Assembly (NCBI GenBank): GCA_947476405.1
Contig: CANJQG010000005.1
Location: 30,652-94,651, forward strand
Direction: 5' to 3'
Length of the DNA stretch: 64,000 nt
DNA from: Thiotrichales bacterium
Lineage (GTDB): Bacteria; Pseudomonadota; Gammaproteobacteria; Francisellales; CACEW01
The notes beneath the pieces were generated by a model. The model worked only from the letters and a program-made list of their open reading frames with translations, was not told where the DNA came from and searched no databases. The position numbers and the translations under genes are program-made. Numbering within the stretch: position 1 is the stretch's first letter; every line of letters starts with the position of its first letter. This document shows positions 8,142-17,853 of the stretch, piece after piece.

Positions 8142-8538
8142 GAGTAGAATCATTCAGTTGCCAAAAATATCAGATCCACGTGGAAATTTAAGTGTTATTG
8201 AGGGAGGTAAGCATATCCCTTTTGAGATAAAGCGTATTTATTATTTGTATGATGTCCCTGCAGAAGCAGAGCGTGGAGGGCATGGTCATCGTCATTTACA
8301 GCAGTTGATTATTCCACTTTCAGGTGCGTTTGAAATTATGTTAGATGATGGATTGCATCAGCGTGCATTTTGCTTAAAAAGGCCGTGGGAAGGTCTGTAT
8401 ATTCCCCCCATGATGTGGCGTGATATCAAAAATTTTTCATCAGGATCGGTGTGCTTAGTCCTGGCTTCGGAGTGCTATGATGAAAAAGATTATTTTCGGG
8501 ATTATAATGATTTTTTAAACGCAGCATGTGGTAAATAA
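8131..8538 (+). CDS. dTDP-6-deoxy-hexulose 3,4-ketoisomerase, FdtA/QdtA (WxcM cupin) type
   Basis: A 135-residue single-domain cupin starting at GTG 8131. The sequence RGGHGHRHLQQLIIPLSG contains the paired active-site histidines typical of sugar 3,4-ketoisomerases, and RIYYLYDVP plus PPMMWRDIKNFS are family hallmarks. The enzyme moves the keto group of dTDP-4-keto-6-deoxyglucose from C4 to C3 so that the next enzyme can aminate C3. Whether the product leads to Fuc3NAc (FdtA) or Qui3NAc (QdtA) cannot be decided here. It lies between the acetyltransferase and the aminotransferase, which begins immediately after its stop. RmlA and RmlB, needed to make its substrate, are not in this window. Confidence 0.82.
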   Translation: MKGESRIIQLPKISDPRGNLSVIEGGKHIPFEIKRIYYLYDVPAEAERGGHGHRHLQQLIIPLSGAFEIMLDDGLHQRAFCLKRPWEGLYIPPMMWRDIKNFSSGSVCLVLASECYDEKDYFRDYNDFLNAACGK

Positions 8539-9636
8539 ATGCAGGTCCCATTCTTAGACTTAAATGCACCCATCAAAGAGTTGCAGCTTGAGACATCAAA
8601 TGCAATTCAAGAGGTGCTTGATTCAGGCTGGTTTATTCTGGGTGAAAAAGTTAAAGCCTTTGAGTCTGCCTTTGCAAATTATTGTGAAGCGAAATATTGT
8701 ATTGGCGTGGCCAATGGTTTGGATGCACTTTTTTTAATTTTAAAGGCTTATGATATTGGTCTTGGTGATGAAGTGATTGTGCCTTCAAATACTTATATTG
8801 CAACCTGGTTGGCAGTGTCTTATGCAGGTGCAGCGCCTGTGCCTGTAGAGCCAAATATTCTGACGTATAATATTGATCCTGGCTTGATTGAAGCAGCCAT
8901 TACACCTCGAACGAAAGCGATTATGGTAGTGCATTTATATGGGCAGCCTGCGGATATGGACCCTATTCTTGCTTTAGCAAAAAAATATAATCTCAAAGTC
9001 ATTGAGGATGCTGCTCAGGCGCATGGTGCGCGTTATAAGGGTAAGCGGGTTGGTAGTTTGGGGGATGCAGCTGGTTTTAGCTTTTATCCAGGTAAAAATT
9101 TAGGGGCTTTGGGCGATGGGGGTGCAATTACAACAAATGACGCAGCAATGGCTGAAAAAATTAGTGCGCTGAGAAATTATGGTTCAAAGATGAAATATTA
9201 TAATCTCTATAAAGGGTATAACTCCCGTTTGGATGAGCTGCAGGCTGCAATTTTATTGGTGCGTTTGCAAAAGTTAGATGAATGGAACCAGCGTCGAAAA
9301 GATATCGGGCGAGATTATTTGGCGGCGTTTTCGCAGTTACAAACCAAAGTTGTTTTACCTCATGTGCCTGATTTTGCAGATCCTGTGTGGCATTTGTTTG
9401 TGATTCGACATGTTGAGAGAGATTGCCTTGAAAGGCAGCTCAAGCTCAAGGGGGTCGGGACGGTGATTCATTATCCGATTCCCCCGCATCGCCAGCCTGC
9501 GTATGAAGAGATGAGGCATATTACTTTACCTATATCAGAGCAGATTCATCGGGAAGTATTGAGTTTGCCTATAGGGCCACATTTGGCTCCAGAGCAAAAA
9601 AATCAAGTGATAGAGGTTTGTCTTGACGCTTTTTAA
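8539..9636 (+). CDS. dTDP-3-amino-3,6-dideoxyhexose transaminase, FdtB/QdtB-like
   Basis: A 365-residue DegT/DnrJ aminotransferase. The PLP lysine is K186 in [16 protein letters not shown], with [15 protein letters not shown] and [19 protein letters not shown] upstream. It is a distinct paralogue of the 4.7 kb enzyme (FYPGKNLG rather than FFPSKPLG), and the [14 protein letters not shown] form is typical of FdtB/QdtB-type C3 transaminases. It follows the ketoisomerase directly and its 3' end overlaps the flippase gene by 14 bases. Role: amination of dTDP-3-keto-6-deoxyhexose in the cytoplasm. Confidence 0.85.
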   Translation: MQVPFLDLNAPIKELQLETSNAIQEVLDSGWFILGEKVKAFESAFANYCEAKYCIGVANGLDALFLILKAYDIGLGDEVIVPSNTYIATWLAVSYAGAAPVPVEPNILTYNIDPGLIEAAITPRTKAIMVVHLYGQPADMDPILALAKKYNLKVIEDAAQAHGARYKGKRVGSLGDAAGFSFYPGKNLGALGDGGAITTNDAAMAEKISALRNYGSKMKYYNLYKGYNSRLDELQAAILLVRLQKLDEWNQRRKDIGRDYLAAFSQLQTKVVLPHVPDFADPVWHLFVIRHVERDCLERQLKLKGVGTVIHYPIPPHRQPAYEEMRHITLPISEQIHREVLSLPIGPHLAPEQKNQVIEVCLDAF

Positions 9637-10876
9637 AACGTCATTCTGGATGGGGCTGGCTACAGCGGTGAAGTTGGCCTCTAGTTTTGTGATTGCGAAG
9701 GTTTTGGCGGTTTATGTGGGGCCTGCTGGGTTTGCTATTTTTGGGCAGTTTCAAAATTTTATCAGTATGGTGCTGACTTTCTCCGGAAACATGGTTCAAA
9801 GCGGAGTGGTAAAATACATTGCTGAATTTAGAAATGATCAAAATGAAAAGACAAAAATTCTCAGTACAGCGTTTTTCATCTGCTTGAGCAGTTCCCTGCT
9901 TATTTGCATTGTTTTATTAATCACGGCTCATTTTTTTGCGGCGCTTCTTTTAAACGATGTGCATTTATTTTGGTTAATCGATGTGTTTGCATTAACGTTG
10001 GTTTTGTATGTATTAAATTCTTTTATTATTAGTATTTTAAATGGAGAAGGGCAAGTTAAAGCCTTGGCCGTGGTGAATATGGCAACGAGTTTGGCGGGCC
10101 TTGTTTTAACTTTTTTCCTGGCAAAGGAGATGGGCTTAAAGGGGGCTTTGTTGGCGCAGGTTCTGGGGCAGTCTGTTGTGTTTTTTATTGCTTTGTTGCT
10201 TGTCTTGAAGATGCATTGGTTTAGGTGGCAACACTTTACAGCGGGGATCGATCATGGATACGCTATTAAATTGCTGAAATTTGCTGCGATGGCGGTGACC
10301 TCTGCTTTAACGGTCCCTGTGGTTCAGATTATTATTCGGGAATATATTGGTCATATGCTTTCTTGGCAAGATGCGGGATACTGGCAGGCTGTGACGCGTA
10401 TTTCAGATGGCTATCTGCTGTTGATTATAACCACTTTGGGCGTCTACTATCTGCCTAAATTATCTGGTTTAAAACATGCTATTGAAATTAAGCAAGAAAT
10501 GAGGCAGGCTTATTTAAAGGTTTTTCCCTGTGTGATAGTCTTGGCGTTGCTCGTGTTTATCTTTAAAAAAGAAATTATCTTGCTTTTGTTTTCTCCTCAG
10601 TTTGCCCCTATGGCGCCTTTGTTTCTCTTTCAATTATTGGGTGATGTGTTTAAGATAGCCTCTTGGCTAATTGCGTATAATATGTTGGCTAAAGCAATGA
10701 CTCGACTATTTATTTTATCAGAGCTTGGATTTAGCATAAGTTATTGTGTTTTGAGTATTCTGCTCCTCAAGTTTTTTGGATTGAGAGGTGTTACAATGGC
10801 TTTTTTCATTAATTATTTGATGTATTTTTTGTTTATAGGGTTTGTTTTTTATAAAAAATTAAGGAAAGATAAATGA
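9623..10876 (+). CDS. wzx: O-antigen flippase, Wzx (WzxE-like)
   Basis: A 417-residue polytopic protein with about twelve transmembrane segments of the MOP/PST flippase superfamily. The N-terminal run [16 protein letters not shown] closely follows the WzxE/O-antigen translocase pattern. It moves undecaprenyl-diphosphate-linked repeat units across the inner membrane. The start used is TTG 9623, inside the end of the aminotransferase gene with an AGAGG ahead of it; an internal ATG (residue 10) is possible but would shorten TM1. It overlaps the following GT2 gene by an ATGA junction. Confidence 0.85.
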   Translation: MTLFKTSFWMGLATAVKLASSFVIAKVLAVYVGPAGFAIFGQFQNFISMVLTFSGNMVQSGVVKYIAEFRNDQNEKTKILSTAFFICLSSSLLICIVLLITAHFFAALLLNDVHLFWLIDVFALTLVLYVLNSFIISILNGEGQVKALAVVNMATSLAGLVLTFFLAKEMGLKGALLAQVLGQSVVFFIALLLVLKMHWFRWQHFTAGIDHGYAIKLLKFAAMAVTSALTVPVVQIIIREYIGHMLSWQDAGYWQAVTRISDGYLLLIITTLGVYYLPKLSGLKHAIEIKQEMRQAYLKVFPCVIVLALLVFIFKKEIILLLFSPQFAPMAPLFLFQLLGDVFKIASWLIAYNMLAKAMTRLFILSELGFSISYCVLSILLLKFFGLRGVTMAFFINYLMYFLFIGFVFYKKLRKDK

Positions 10877-11775
10877 GTTATCCTTTGGTCAGTGTGTTGA
10901 TTATCACGTATAACTCTGCTTTGTTTATTAGAGAGGCGTTGGATTCTATTCTTGCTCAGGATTATCAGAATTTTGAAGTGGTTATTAGTGATGATGCTTC
11001 TGGTGATGGGACTCCGCAAATTTTAAAAGAGTATGCCATGCGCTTTCCAGAGAGAGTGAAGGTTATTTTAAATATAGAGAATCAGGGAATTACCAAAAAT
11101 TCTAATATTGCCTTAAAGGAATGTTCTGGTCAGTATATTGCTTTAATGGGAGGGGATGACCTTATGCTTCCTGGTAAATTAGTATCTCAAGTAACAGAAA
11201 TGGAGCGAGAAAAAGACTCAGTTTTCTCTTATCATAATGTCGAGGTTTTTAATGAAGAGCTATCTGAAAGTTATTTATATGTACATAAAAAAAATAAAAA
11301 ACATCTAGGTTCCACCGCTTTTTTGAAGGATAAAGCAACGATTTCTTGTTGTTCAGTGATGCTTCGCAATTCTTTAATTCCAGCTTATGGATTTGATGAG
11401 CGTGTCATTGTTGCATCAGATTGGTTGTTATGGGCTGACATGATTATGCAAGGGGGCAAGGCGGTCTATATTGATGCCGTCCTTTCGCGTTATCGTCGTC
11501 ATGGAAATAATGTTACAAATTTGATGTCACCGTACGCTCGACAAGTTGCTGCCGACCATCTGCTGTCGTCTATTATTCTGTTAACACGATATCCAGAAAG
11601 AGAAATTGAATTGATTCCCACAATATCGGTAAAATGTAGAAAATTAAGATTAATTATGTCTACTGGAGCTGGGTATAGATCTGTGTTATTTGCAAGTTTA
11701 GCTTTTAAATTTAACTTTAAGGCGTTGCTGGGTATTTTGATCAATTATTTTTCTTTTGGGAAAGTAAAAATATAA
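10873..11775 (+). CDS. Family 2 glycosyltransferase
   Basis: A 300-residue cytoplasmic GT-A-fold transferase. The N-terminus PLVSVLIITYNSALFIREAL and ISDDASGDGT form the nucleotide-sugar-binding region, GGDDLMLPGK supplies the metal-binding acidic motif, and ASDWLLWADM carries the ED-like catalytic acid region. It starts at an ATGA overlap with wzx. Residues ~270-300 are hydrophobic and basic and may touch the membrane. Donor and acceptor sugars cannot be predicted; by context it adds one residue of the O-antigen repeat. Confidence 0.85.
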   Translation: MSYPLVSVLIITYNSALFIREALDSILAQDYQNFEVVISDDASGDGTPQILKEYAMRFPERVKVILNIENQGITKNSNIALKECSGQYIALMGGDDLMLPGKLVSQVTEMEREKDSVFSYHNVEVFNEELSESYLYVHKKNKKHLGSTAFLKDKATISCCSVMLRNSLIPAYGFDERVIVASDWLLWADMIMQGGKAVYIDAVLSRYRRHGNNVTNLMSPYARQVAADHLLSSIILLTRYPEREIELIPTISVKCRKLRLIMSTGAGYRSVLFASLAFKFNFKALLGILINYFSFGKVKI

Positions 11776-11790
11776 TCTACTGAGGTTTAA

Positions 11791-12909
11791 GTGTCTAAAA
11801 TTAAGATAGTCCACATTATTACAGGCTTCAATCAAGGTGGTGCAGAAACAGCACTGTATCGTCTTATTTCAAATTTAACCCCATTAAAGTATGAAATCAC
11901 AGTGATTAGTTTAACAGGTCCAGGATTTTATTCGGATAAAATATTGGAATTGAACTTGCCGATTTATTATCTGAGAATGAATAAATTTAACTGCATTGCT
12001 AAGTTATTTATTTTGGCAGGGATACTTAAAAAAATAAAGCCAGATATTGTTCACACTTGGATGTATCATGCTAACCTCTTAGGGGGCTTGGCTACAAAAT
12101 TAGTAGGCTGCAAAAAAATTATCTGGGGGATTCGCAATAATGGTGATATGCTTAAATTTTCTACGCGACTTGTTTTGAGGCTCAATGCTTATTTTTCTGG
12201 ATGGATTCCCGTTTCTATTGTTTGTTGTTCAATGCGGGCAATCGACAATCATATTAAAAAAGGATTCCCTGAAAATAAAATTTGCTATATCCCCAATGGG
12301 TTTAATACTGAAACTTTTACCCCAAGCTCACTAGAGCAGAAGTGTGCATTGAGAAAACAGTATGGCTTGAGCTCTAAAAAAGTTTTGTTGGGAATGATGG
12401 CGCGTTATGATGATCAAAAAGATTATCCTAATCTACTTCGTGCTTTTGCAATTCTGTCCCAGCAAAATGACACTGTGTTTTTGATTATGTGTGGTAAAGG
12501 GCTAAATAAGGAGAATCATGTGCTCACAAAATTAATTGAGAGCCTACAATTACAATCTCGAGTCCAGATGATCGATGGCGTAGATCAACCTGTAGATATT
12601 TATCAAATGTTGGACTTTTTTGTTTTGTCATCTAGAACAGAGGGCTTTCCTAATGTAGTGGGAGAGGCAATGAGTTGCGGGTTACCTTGTGTGGTCACAG
12701 ATGTAGGAGATGCAGCCTATCTGGTCAACAATGGCGGTGATGTAGTGGCTAAAGAGAGGCCTGATTTTCTGGCTCAGGCATGTCAAAAAATGTTGGCGCT
12801 TTCATCTGAGGAAATGGCTGAATTAGGTGCTCAGGCTCGAGCGAAGATTATGGGAAATTTTAGTCTTGAAAGTACTGTCAATCAGTATGTTAAACTATAT
12901 GAAGGATGA
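11791..12909 (+). CDS. Family 4 glycosyltransferase
   Basis: A 372-residue GT-B-fold retaining transferase. VHIITGFNQGGAETALYRL is the N-terminal GT4 loop, HTWMYHANLLGG contains the conserved His, and SRTEGFPNVVGEAMSCGLP is the E-x7-E donor-binding motif. The start is GTG 11791 after GAGG. The Rossmann-like C-terminal domain begins near KVLLGMMARYDDQKDYPNLL. It sits between the GT2 gene and a deacetylase-like gene in the same direction. Confidence 0.88.
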   Translation: MSKIKIVHIITGFNQGGAETALYRLISNLTPLKYEITVISLTGPGFYSDKILELNLPIYYLRMNKFNCIAKLFILAGILKKIKPDIVHTWMYHANLLGGLATKLVGCKKIIWGIRNNGDMLKFSTRLVLRLNAYFSGWIPVSIVCCSMRAIDNHIKKGFPENKICYIPNGFNTETFTPSSLEQKCALRKQYGLSSKKVLLGMMARYDDQKDYPNLLRAFAILSQQNDTVFLIMCGKGLNKENHVLTKLIESLQLQSRVQMIDGVDQPVDIYQMLDFFVLSSRTEGFPNVVGEAMSCGLPCVVTDVGDAAYLVNNGGDVVAKERPDFLAQACQKMLALSSEEMAELGAQARAKIMGNFSLESTVNQYVKLYEG

Positions 12910-12915
12910 AAAATA

Positions 12916-13644
12916 ATGCGTTCGAAAGTAACCTTTAGGATGGATGACATTACTCCAGGGATGTCTTGGGAGAAGTTTGACTTGCTCGTTGAGCTCTTCA
13001 ATAAACATCACATTAAACCCTTGTTGGGAATTGTCCCAGATAATCAAGACGCATCGCTGAATATCGATCCACCGAGAGATAATTTTTGGGAAAGAATGCG
13101 GGACCTAAAAAAACAGGGTTGGTTGATTGCGCAGCATGGATATCAACATACTTATCTCACAACAAATGGTGGAATTTTAGAGGTAAATCAAAAGAGTGAG
13201 TTTGCAGGATTAAGCTTTGATGAGCAATATCAGCGTATTTTAAAAGGAAAAGAAATTTTACAGCAGCAAGATTTGGCGACTAGTATTTGGATGGCTCCGG
13301 GGCATTCTTATGATCTTATGACTTTGAAAGCTTTGAAGCAGCTTGAGTTTGCCTGTGTAACGGATGGGTACTCTTTAAAGCCGTATAGGTGTTCTGGGTT
13401 AAAATTCATTCCCTGTCAGATGTCTTTGCCCTGTTTAATTCCTTTTGCGCTTGTTACAGTCTGTATCCATTCCAATACAGCCAGTTCAGCCTGCATACAA
13501 AAACTAGACTCATTTCTTTCTACAAACCCCACGAACTGTGTTGACTTTAGCGAAGCAATAGCTTGGCCATCAGGGGGCGCGCTAAATAGGGGTTTTGAAA
13601 AAATTGCGTTAGGTTTGCGAAAGCTTAAGACTTTTCGATTTTAA
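12916..13644 (+). CDS. DUF2334/polysaccharide-deacetylase-like protein
   Basis: A 242-residue NodB/carbohydrate-esterase-4-like protein without a signal peptide. The metal-site motifs are visible: FRMDDI (the two Asp), QHGYQHTY (His pair) and WMAPGHSYD. Such proteins in O-antigen clusters remove acetyl groups from lipid-linked or nucleotide sugars or have unknown roles. The ATG follows the GT4 stop by six bases. The C-terminus (CVDFSEAIAWPSGG...) looks natural, so the IS66 element 74 bases downstream does not appear to have truncated it. Substrate is unknown. Confidence 0.7.
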   Translation: MRSKVTFRMDDITPGMSWEKFDLLVELFNKHHIKPLLGIVPDNQDASLNIDPPRDNFWERMRDLKKQGWLIAQHGYQHTYLTTNGGILEVNQKSEFAGLSFDEQYQRILKGKEILQQQDLATSIWMAPGHSYDLMTLKALKQLEFACVTDGYSLKPYRCSGLKFIPCQMSLPCLIPFALVTVCIHSNTASSACIQKLDSFLSTNPTNCVDFSEAIAWPSGGALNRGFEKIALGLRKLKTFRF

Positions 13645-13717
13645 CCACCGTAACATCGCCCAGTACTTCAAAACAAATTTGTTGAAGAGCATAGTCTGAA
13701 AATAAATATGAAAAGAT

Positions 13718-13745
13718 GTATCCCCTTCAAATCATAGGGTAAGCG
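13718..13745 (+). repeat. IS66 left terminal inverted repeat
   Basis: 28-base terminal repeat starting GTATCCCC; 27 of 28 bases match the complement of the right end. Extension outward stops matching at the next base. Confidence 0.88.
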
Positions 13746-13830
13746 ATATAGCTGCATAAAAAAATATATTGAACTAAGGCATATTTCGTGTAAGATACAA
13801 TGCAAATATAAGTATGAATTTTAAGAGACG

Positions 13831-15174
13831 ATGGATATAGGTGAGGCGATTGCTGGTTTAAACATAGGTCTTGAGCAGATAGCCGATCCAGCAGCAAAAG
13901 CGATCATTAAGCAACTGTTAAATATTATTGAAGCGCAATCAGGCATAATAAAGAAACTGACCATAGAAAATCAGAACTTAAAAGACGAGAATAATCGCCT
14001 CAAAGGCGAACAAGGCAAGCCCAACATCCGCAAACAAACGCAGGCAAAGCGAGACATCTCCTCAGAGGGGGAGCGCAAGAATACAAAGGCCTCAAAGAAA
14101 AAGAAGGGCAAGAAAAAGGGAGTCATCAAAGCCACGCGCGTTAAGCATTGCGTCCTTGATAAGGCAGACATTGTGGCGGCAGGGTTAGCCTCATCACATC
14201 ATCAACAAATGGACGATACAGGAGGCCGAGTCAAAGGGCAGAATCATTATACGCACATTCTGTGCAATGACCTCTACGCGGCTTATTTTACAAGGCGTCA
14301 CAAGGATCGGCTAACGATTCTTGAAATCTTAAGTCAAGGTGAAATGGCGCATCATTTTAACGAGGCCTCCTATGCATTAATGGAGCAGATGGGTTTGCCT
14401 GAAAAAAGACTGAATGCCCTGAGGGCAAGCGCCTCTCAAAAGGTCATGAATCGAATGGAAGTGGATGCACTGTTGGCAGTGTTATTCCCACAGGCCGAAG
14501 GCAAAAAGATTCGCCATCCAACGAGTCAGCGCATCATTGTAGAGGCCAGTGCGATTACGGCCTATCAAGAATTGCCACATGCGATTCAGGTGCTATTGAC
14601 TGACGATGCGCCACAGTTCAAGCAAATCACAAATCTCCTGGCCTTATGCTGGGTTCACGATGGACGTCATTACAAAAAGCTGGAACCAGTCATCCCCTAT
14701 CATCGTGAGCAACTGAATGCCTTTTTAGATCGATATTGGGATTATTATCGTAAACTGCTGGCGTTCAAGGCAGCGCCGAATGAGACTCTGGCAACCAGCC
14801 TCTCCAGCGAGTTTGAAGCGCTCTTCACGACAAAAACAGGCTATGAGCAACTGGATGACCGGATTGAAAAAACCAGGCTGAAGCAGCCATCTTTACTCTT
14901 GGTGCTGCGTTATCCTGAATTGCCCTTACATAACAACACCTCTGAATTGGCAGCCAGGCGTCAGGCCTGTTATCGCGACAGCAGTCAGCACACCATGAAT
15001 AAAGCGGGCACTGAAGCAAAAGACACCTTCATGACTTTGGTGGCAACGGCCAAAAAACTGGCGGTCAATAGCTATCACTATTTTTATGATCGGCTCACCC
15101 AAAAATATGAAATGCCATCTCTGGCCGATTTAATAAAAATGAACAGCCAAGGTTTTGTTTTTAGCTCTGCTTAA
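13831..15174 (+). CDS. IS66-family transposase (TnpC-like)
   Basis: A 447-residue DDE transposase. An N-terminal leucine-rich coiled coil (residues ~30-65, IIKKLTIENQNLKDENNRL) is followed by a Lys-rich linker containing KKKKGKKKG, then the catalytic core. MDDTGGRVKG supplies the first Asp, VLLTDDAPQF the second, and PLHNNTSELAARR the NNxSE-type Glu motif. It lacks the long zinc-binding N-terminal region of many IS66 TnpC proteins and is shorter than the usual ~510 residues. The frame is intact, so the element could still be active. Confidence 0.9.
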   Translation: MDIGEAIAGLNIGLEQIADPAAKAIIKQLLNIIEAQSGIIKKLTIENQNLKDENNRLKGEQGKPNIRKQTQAKRDISSEGERKNTKASKKKKGKKKGVIKATRVKHCVLDKADIVAAGLASSHHQQMDDTGGRVKGQNHYTHILCNDLYAAYFTRRHKDRLTILEILSQGEMAHHFNEASYALMEQMGLPEKRLNALRASASQKVMNRMEVDALLAVLFPQAEGKKIRHPTSQRIIVEASAITAYQELPHAIQVLLTDDAPQFKQITNLLALCWVHDGRHYKKLEPVIPYHREQLNAFLDRYWDYYRKLLAFKAAPNETLATSLSSEFEALFTTKTGYEQLDDRIEKTRLKQPSLLLVLRYPELPLHNNTSELAARRQACYRDSSQHTMNKAGTEAKDTFMTLVATAKKLAVNSYHYFYDRLTQKYEMPSLADLIKMNSQGFVFSSA

Positions 15175-15176
15175 GC

Positions 15177-15204
15177 CGCTTGCCCTATGATTTGAAGGGG
15201 ATAC
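15177..15204 (-). repeat. IS66 right terminal inverted repeat
   Basis: Right end of the IS66 element; complement of the left repeat with one mismatch (G for A at the fifth inner position). It begins three bases after the transposase stop. Confidence 0.88.
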
Positions 15205-15336
15205 TTTATTTTTTTGGGGTGTATGGTGTGACGATGGCTTTTTGTTTAAACTATGTTCTGTATTTTTTATGTATTTTTGTTCTTTTTCAAAAGAAATATT
15301 TGAGAGGGGTGCAAACTTGAAATTCGAGGGGAGATC

Positions 15337-16605
15337 ATGAAAATTTTATTTCTATGTGATTGCGCATCAATTGCAGGTGTTGAAACATTAATGTGTCGAA
15401 TGGCCATGTTTTGCCCAAAAGATTGGGAGTTTATTTTTTTGGTGACTTTCAATAGGCCGAGCCCAGAAATCTTAGAAAAACTTAAAAAAACAGGTTGTAT
15501 TGTTATAAATGGTGGCAATTTTCGCTTGTCCCTGCTCTGTAACACCAAAAAAAAATTGCAAAAAATTTTTCAATCTCAGCAACTAAATCACATAGATTTT
15601 ATTTACTCTGTTCATTGCATTAGCTTCATATACGCTCACTTTATAAAAAAACACAACTTTCCAAATGCTAAAATTTTAACAGGAGTATACCATCCTACTG
15701 AGTATGGCTGGCACTCAAAAAAAAAGAATTATTTGGAACGGCTTATGCTTCGAGTACTCTCAAAAACAAGCCCTGAAAATATCTTTTTCATGAATCAAGA
15801 TGTGCGCAATAAGCACTCCGAACTAATAGGCCTGGACTTTTCTAAATCCCCCATTACGCCAATTGGAATTGATTTTTTAAATCTAAGCATAATCATTCGG
15901 AATCCAAAAAAATTTAAAATTGTTTCTGTCGGGCGATTATGCGATTTCAAAACATATAATTTTTTAATGCTAGATGTAATGCAGGACTTGCACAGGGCAG
16001 ATAATAGATTTACTTATCACATTTATGGGCATGGAAAATTAGAGAAAAAAATTAAAAATGAAATCAAAATTAGGAATTTAGAAAATATAGTCTTTTTTCA
16101 CGGAAAACTGCCGTATGAAAAATATTCAGAGGTAATGCAAGACGCTTTTATCTTTATTGGAATGGGCACTGCTTTAATAGAAGCAGCAGCTTCGGGAGTT
16201 CCCGCATTAATTGCAATTGAGAGAGAAAAGGAGGCTGTAACTTATGGCTGGTTCTATTTAGAAAAGGGATATAACATTGGGGAGTTTGTTTTTAATAAAA
16301 ACAGATTTAAATTTTTTGATCTAATTTTTGATATATCAAAAGACACAGAAGAGCACTATTTAAATCACAGTAAACTTTCTAAAATAAAAGCAGAAGAATT
16401 TTCTATTTTAAATTTAATAGATGGCTTTACAGCCCACGCAAGTCGGGCCAAAGAAACAAAAACAAATATTTCTTGGTGGGAATATTTTTGCTTCTGCGTT
16501 GATTTTAAATTTAATTATTTCCTCAAAAAGTGCGGAAGAACCTCCAGCTATAGTGATCATCATTTTTCAGAAGAATTCACATCTGTCCAATTTAATTTAA
16601 AGTAA
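15337..16605 (+). CDS. Family 4 glycosyltransferase (AT-rich)
   Basis: A 422-residue GT-B transferase. MKILFLCDCASIAGVETLMC is the GT4 N-terminal loop, FKIVSVGRLCDFKTYNFL begins the donor domain, and MGTALIEAAASGVPALIA is the E-x7-E-like donor motif. AGGGGAG precedes the ATG. Codons are markedly richer in A/T and the protein richer in Lys, Asn and Phe than its neighbours, which suggests separate acquisition. It lies just right of the IS66 element with 132 bases between. The last ~60 residues lie outside the usual fold. Donor and acceptor are unknown. Confidence 0.78.
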   Translation: MKILFLCDCASIAGVETLMCRMAMFCPKDWEFIFLVTFNRPSPEILEKLKKTGCIVINGGNFRLSLLCNTKKKLQKIFQSQQLNHIDFIYSVHCISFIYAHFIKKHNFPNAKILTGVYHPTEYGWHSKKKNYLERLMLRVLSKTSPENIFFMNQDVRNKHSELIGLDFSKSPITPIGIDFLNLSIIIRNPKKFKIVSVGRLCDFKTYNFLMLDVMQDLHRADNRFTYHIYGHGKLEKKIKNEIKIRNLENIVFFHGKLPYEKYSEVMQDAFIFIGMGTALIEAAASGVPALIAIEREKEAVTYGWFYLEKGYNIGEFVFNKNRFKFFDLIFDISKDTEEHYLNHSKLSKIKAEEFSILNLIDGFTAHASRAKETKTNISWWEYFCFCVDFKFNYFLKKCGRTSSYSDHHFSEEFTSVQFNLK

Positions 16606-16767
16606 ATGATAGCTGAGGCGTTGCCAAAATTTACTCTTGTTTCTTTGTTATTCACAGGTGACATTATCATTTGGAGTTAGCACAATTCTTAGTGGCATTA
16701 ATAGAATAACTGTCTTTAAAATGTTATATTGCAATTTAGAAAGTATCATGAAATTATCAGCAGCACC

Positions 16768-17853
16768 ATGAAGCACATTTTAGTACTCACTCGTTATGCC
16801 CGTAATGGTGCCAGTTCTCGGCTGAGAACTTATCAATATCTAGATTTTTTTTCTAAAATTAAAGTGCCATTTGCTTTTACAGTTAAGGCACTTTTCAATG
16901 AAAAATATCTTGAAAATTTTTACTCACATAAAAAGAAAAGCGCTATTAGCATAGCCTGGCAGTATGCAAAAAGGTTTTCTTATCTGCTTGCACATCGAGA
17001 TCAATTTGATTTAATCTGGCTTGAGCGGGAGCTTTTTTCTTATTTTCCTGCTCGATTTGAATTGTGGTTAATGCGTAAAAAACCTGTTGTTCTTGATTAT
17101 GATGATGCGGTTTTCCATAATTATGATGATCACCATTTCAAAATAGTTCGCTTTTTTTTGGGTAAAAAAATTGATTATATTATGCAAAACGCTCATTTAG
17201 TGCTAGTGGGTAATAGATATCTTGCTAATAGAGCAAAAGCAGCGGGTGCACGTTGGATAGAAGAAGTTCCCACGGTAATTGATTTGTCTCGTTATCCACT
17301 TGTCCTGGATATGCCAGAGAACCCAGTGCCTATTATTGGCTGGATTGGGACTCCAGCAACTCAAAAATTTCTTAAAATATTAGAGGAACCTCTTGCCAAA
17401 TTGGCACAAGTAAAAAAATTCAAGTTAGTTGCAATAGGCGCAAATAGCAGTTTAAAATTGAAAGGTTTTGATTTTGAAATATGGCCGTGGTCTGAAGAAA
17501 CTGAAGTGAGCTTATTAAATAAAATTGATATTGGTGTAATGCCGTTATATGATTCGCTTTTTGAACAAGGCAAATGTGGTTATAAACTTATTCAGTATAT
17601 GGTGTGCGCAAAACCAGTTGTGGCCACACCGGTTGGTGTAAATAAAGAAATTGTAGATCAAGATTTGAATGGATTTTTGGCGAAAGATGCTGAAGAATGG
17701 TTTGATGCTTTCTTGATTCTTCTCAATGATTCTACTAAAACAAAAGTGTTTGGCGCGGCTGGGAGAGTAAAAGTAGAACATCGATATTGTTTGCAAGAGA
17801 CTGCCCCAATTTTATTAAATTTGTTCGAGAGAGTCTTATCGTGTGCCGAATAA
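16768..17853 (+). CDS. Family 4 glycosyltransferase
   Basis: A 361-residue GT-B transferase. MKHILVLTRYARNGASSRLR begins it; PVVLDYDDAVFHNYDDHHFK, IIGWIGTPATQKFL and GKCGYKLIQYMVCAKPVVAT are typical of a GT4 subgroup found in O-antigen loci. The start is placed at the ATG before MKHILVL because the 13 preceding in-frame residues look non-coding; no strong ribosome binding site is seen. Its 3' end overlaps the asparagine-synthase-like gene by 13 bases. The DYDDAVF motif sits where GT4 enzymes bind acceptor or metal, which is an inference. Confidence 0.82.
   Translation: MKHILVLTRYARNGASSRLRTYQYLDFFSKIKVPFAFTVKALFNEKYLENFYSHKKKSAISIAWQYAKRFSYLLAHRDQFDLIWLERELFSYFPARFELWLMRKKPVVLDYDDAVFHNYDDHHFKIVRFFLGKKIDYIMQNAHLVLVGNRYLANRAKAAGARWIEEVPTVIDLSRYPLVLDMPENPVPIIGWIGTPATQKFLKILEEPLAKLAQVKKFKLVAIGANSSLKLKGFDFEIWPWSEETEVSLLNKIDIGVMPLYDSLFEQGKCGYKLIQYMVCAKPVVATPVGVNKEIVDQDLNGFLAKDAEEWFDAFLILLNDSTKTKVFGAAGRVKVEHRYCLQETAPILLNLFERVLSCAE

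Larger units (their letters stand above)
13718..15204 (+). mobile_element. IS66-family insertion sequence (single-gene type)
   Basis: A 1,487-base element bounded by near-perfect terminal inverted repeats: 28 bases beginning GTATCCCCTTC at 13718-13745 and their complement at 15177-15204, with one mismatch. Between them is a single transposase gene, as in the ISBst12-like subgroup that lacks tnpA/tnpB. No matching target duplication is visible: the flanking octamers GAAAAGAT and TTTATTTT differ. This suggests the insertion is old or its edges have rearranged. It lies between two complete cluster genes, and the genes to its right look AT-richer. Confidence 0.88.
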
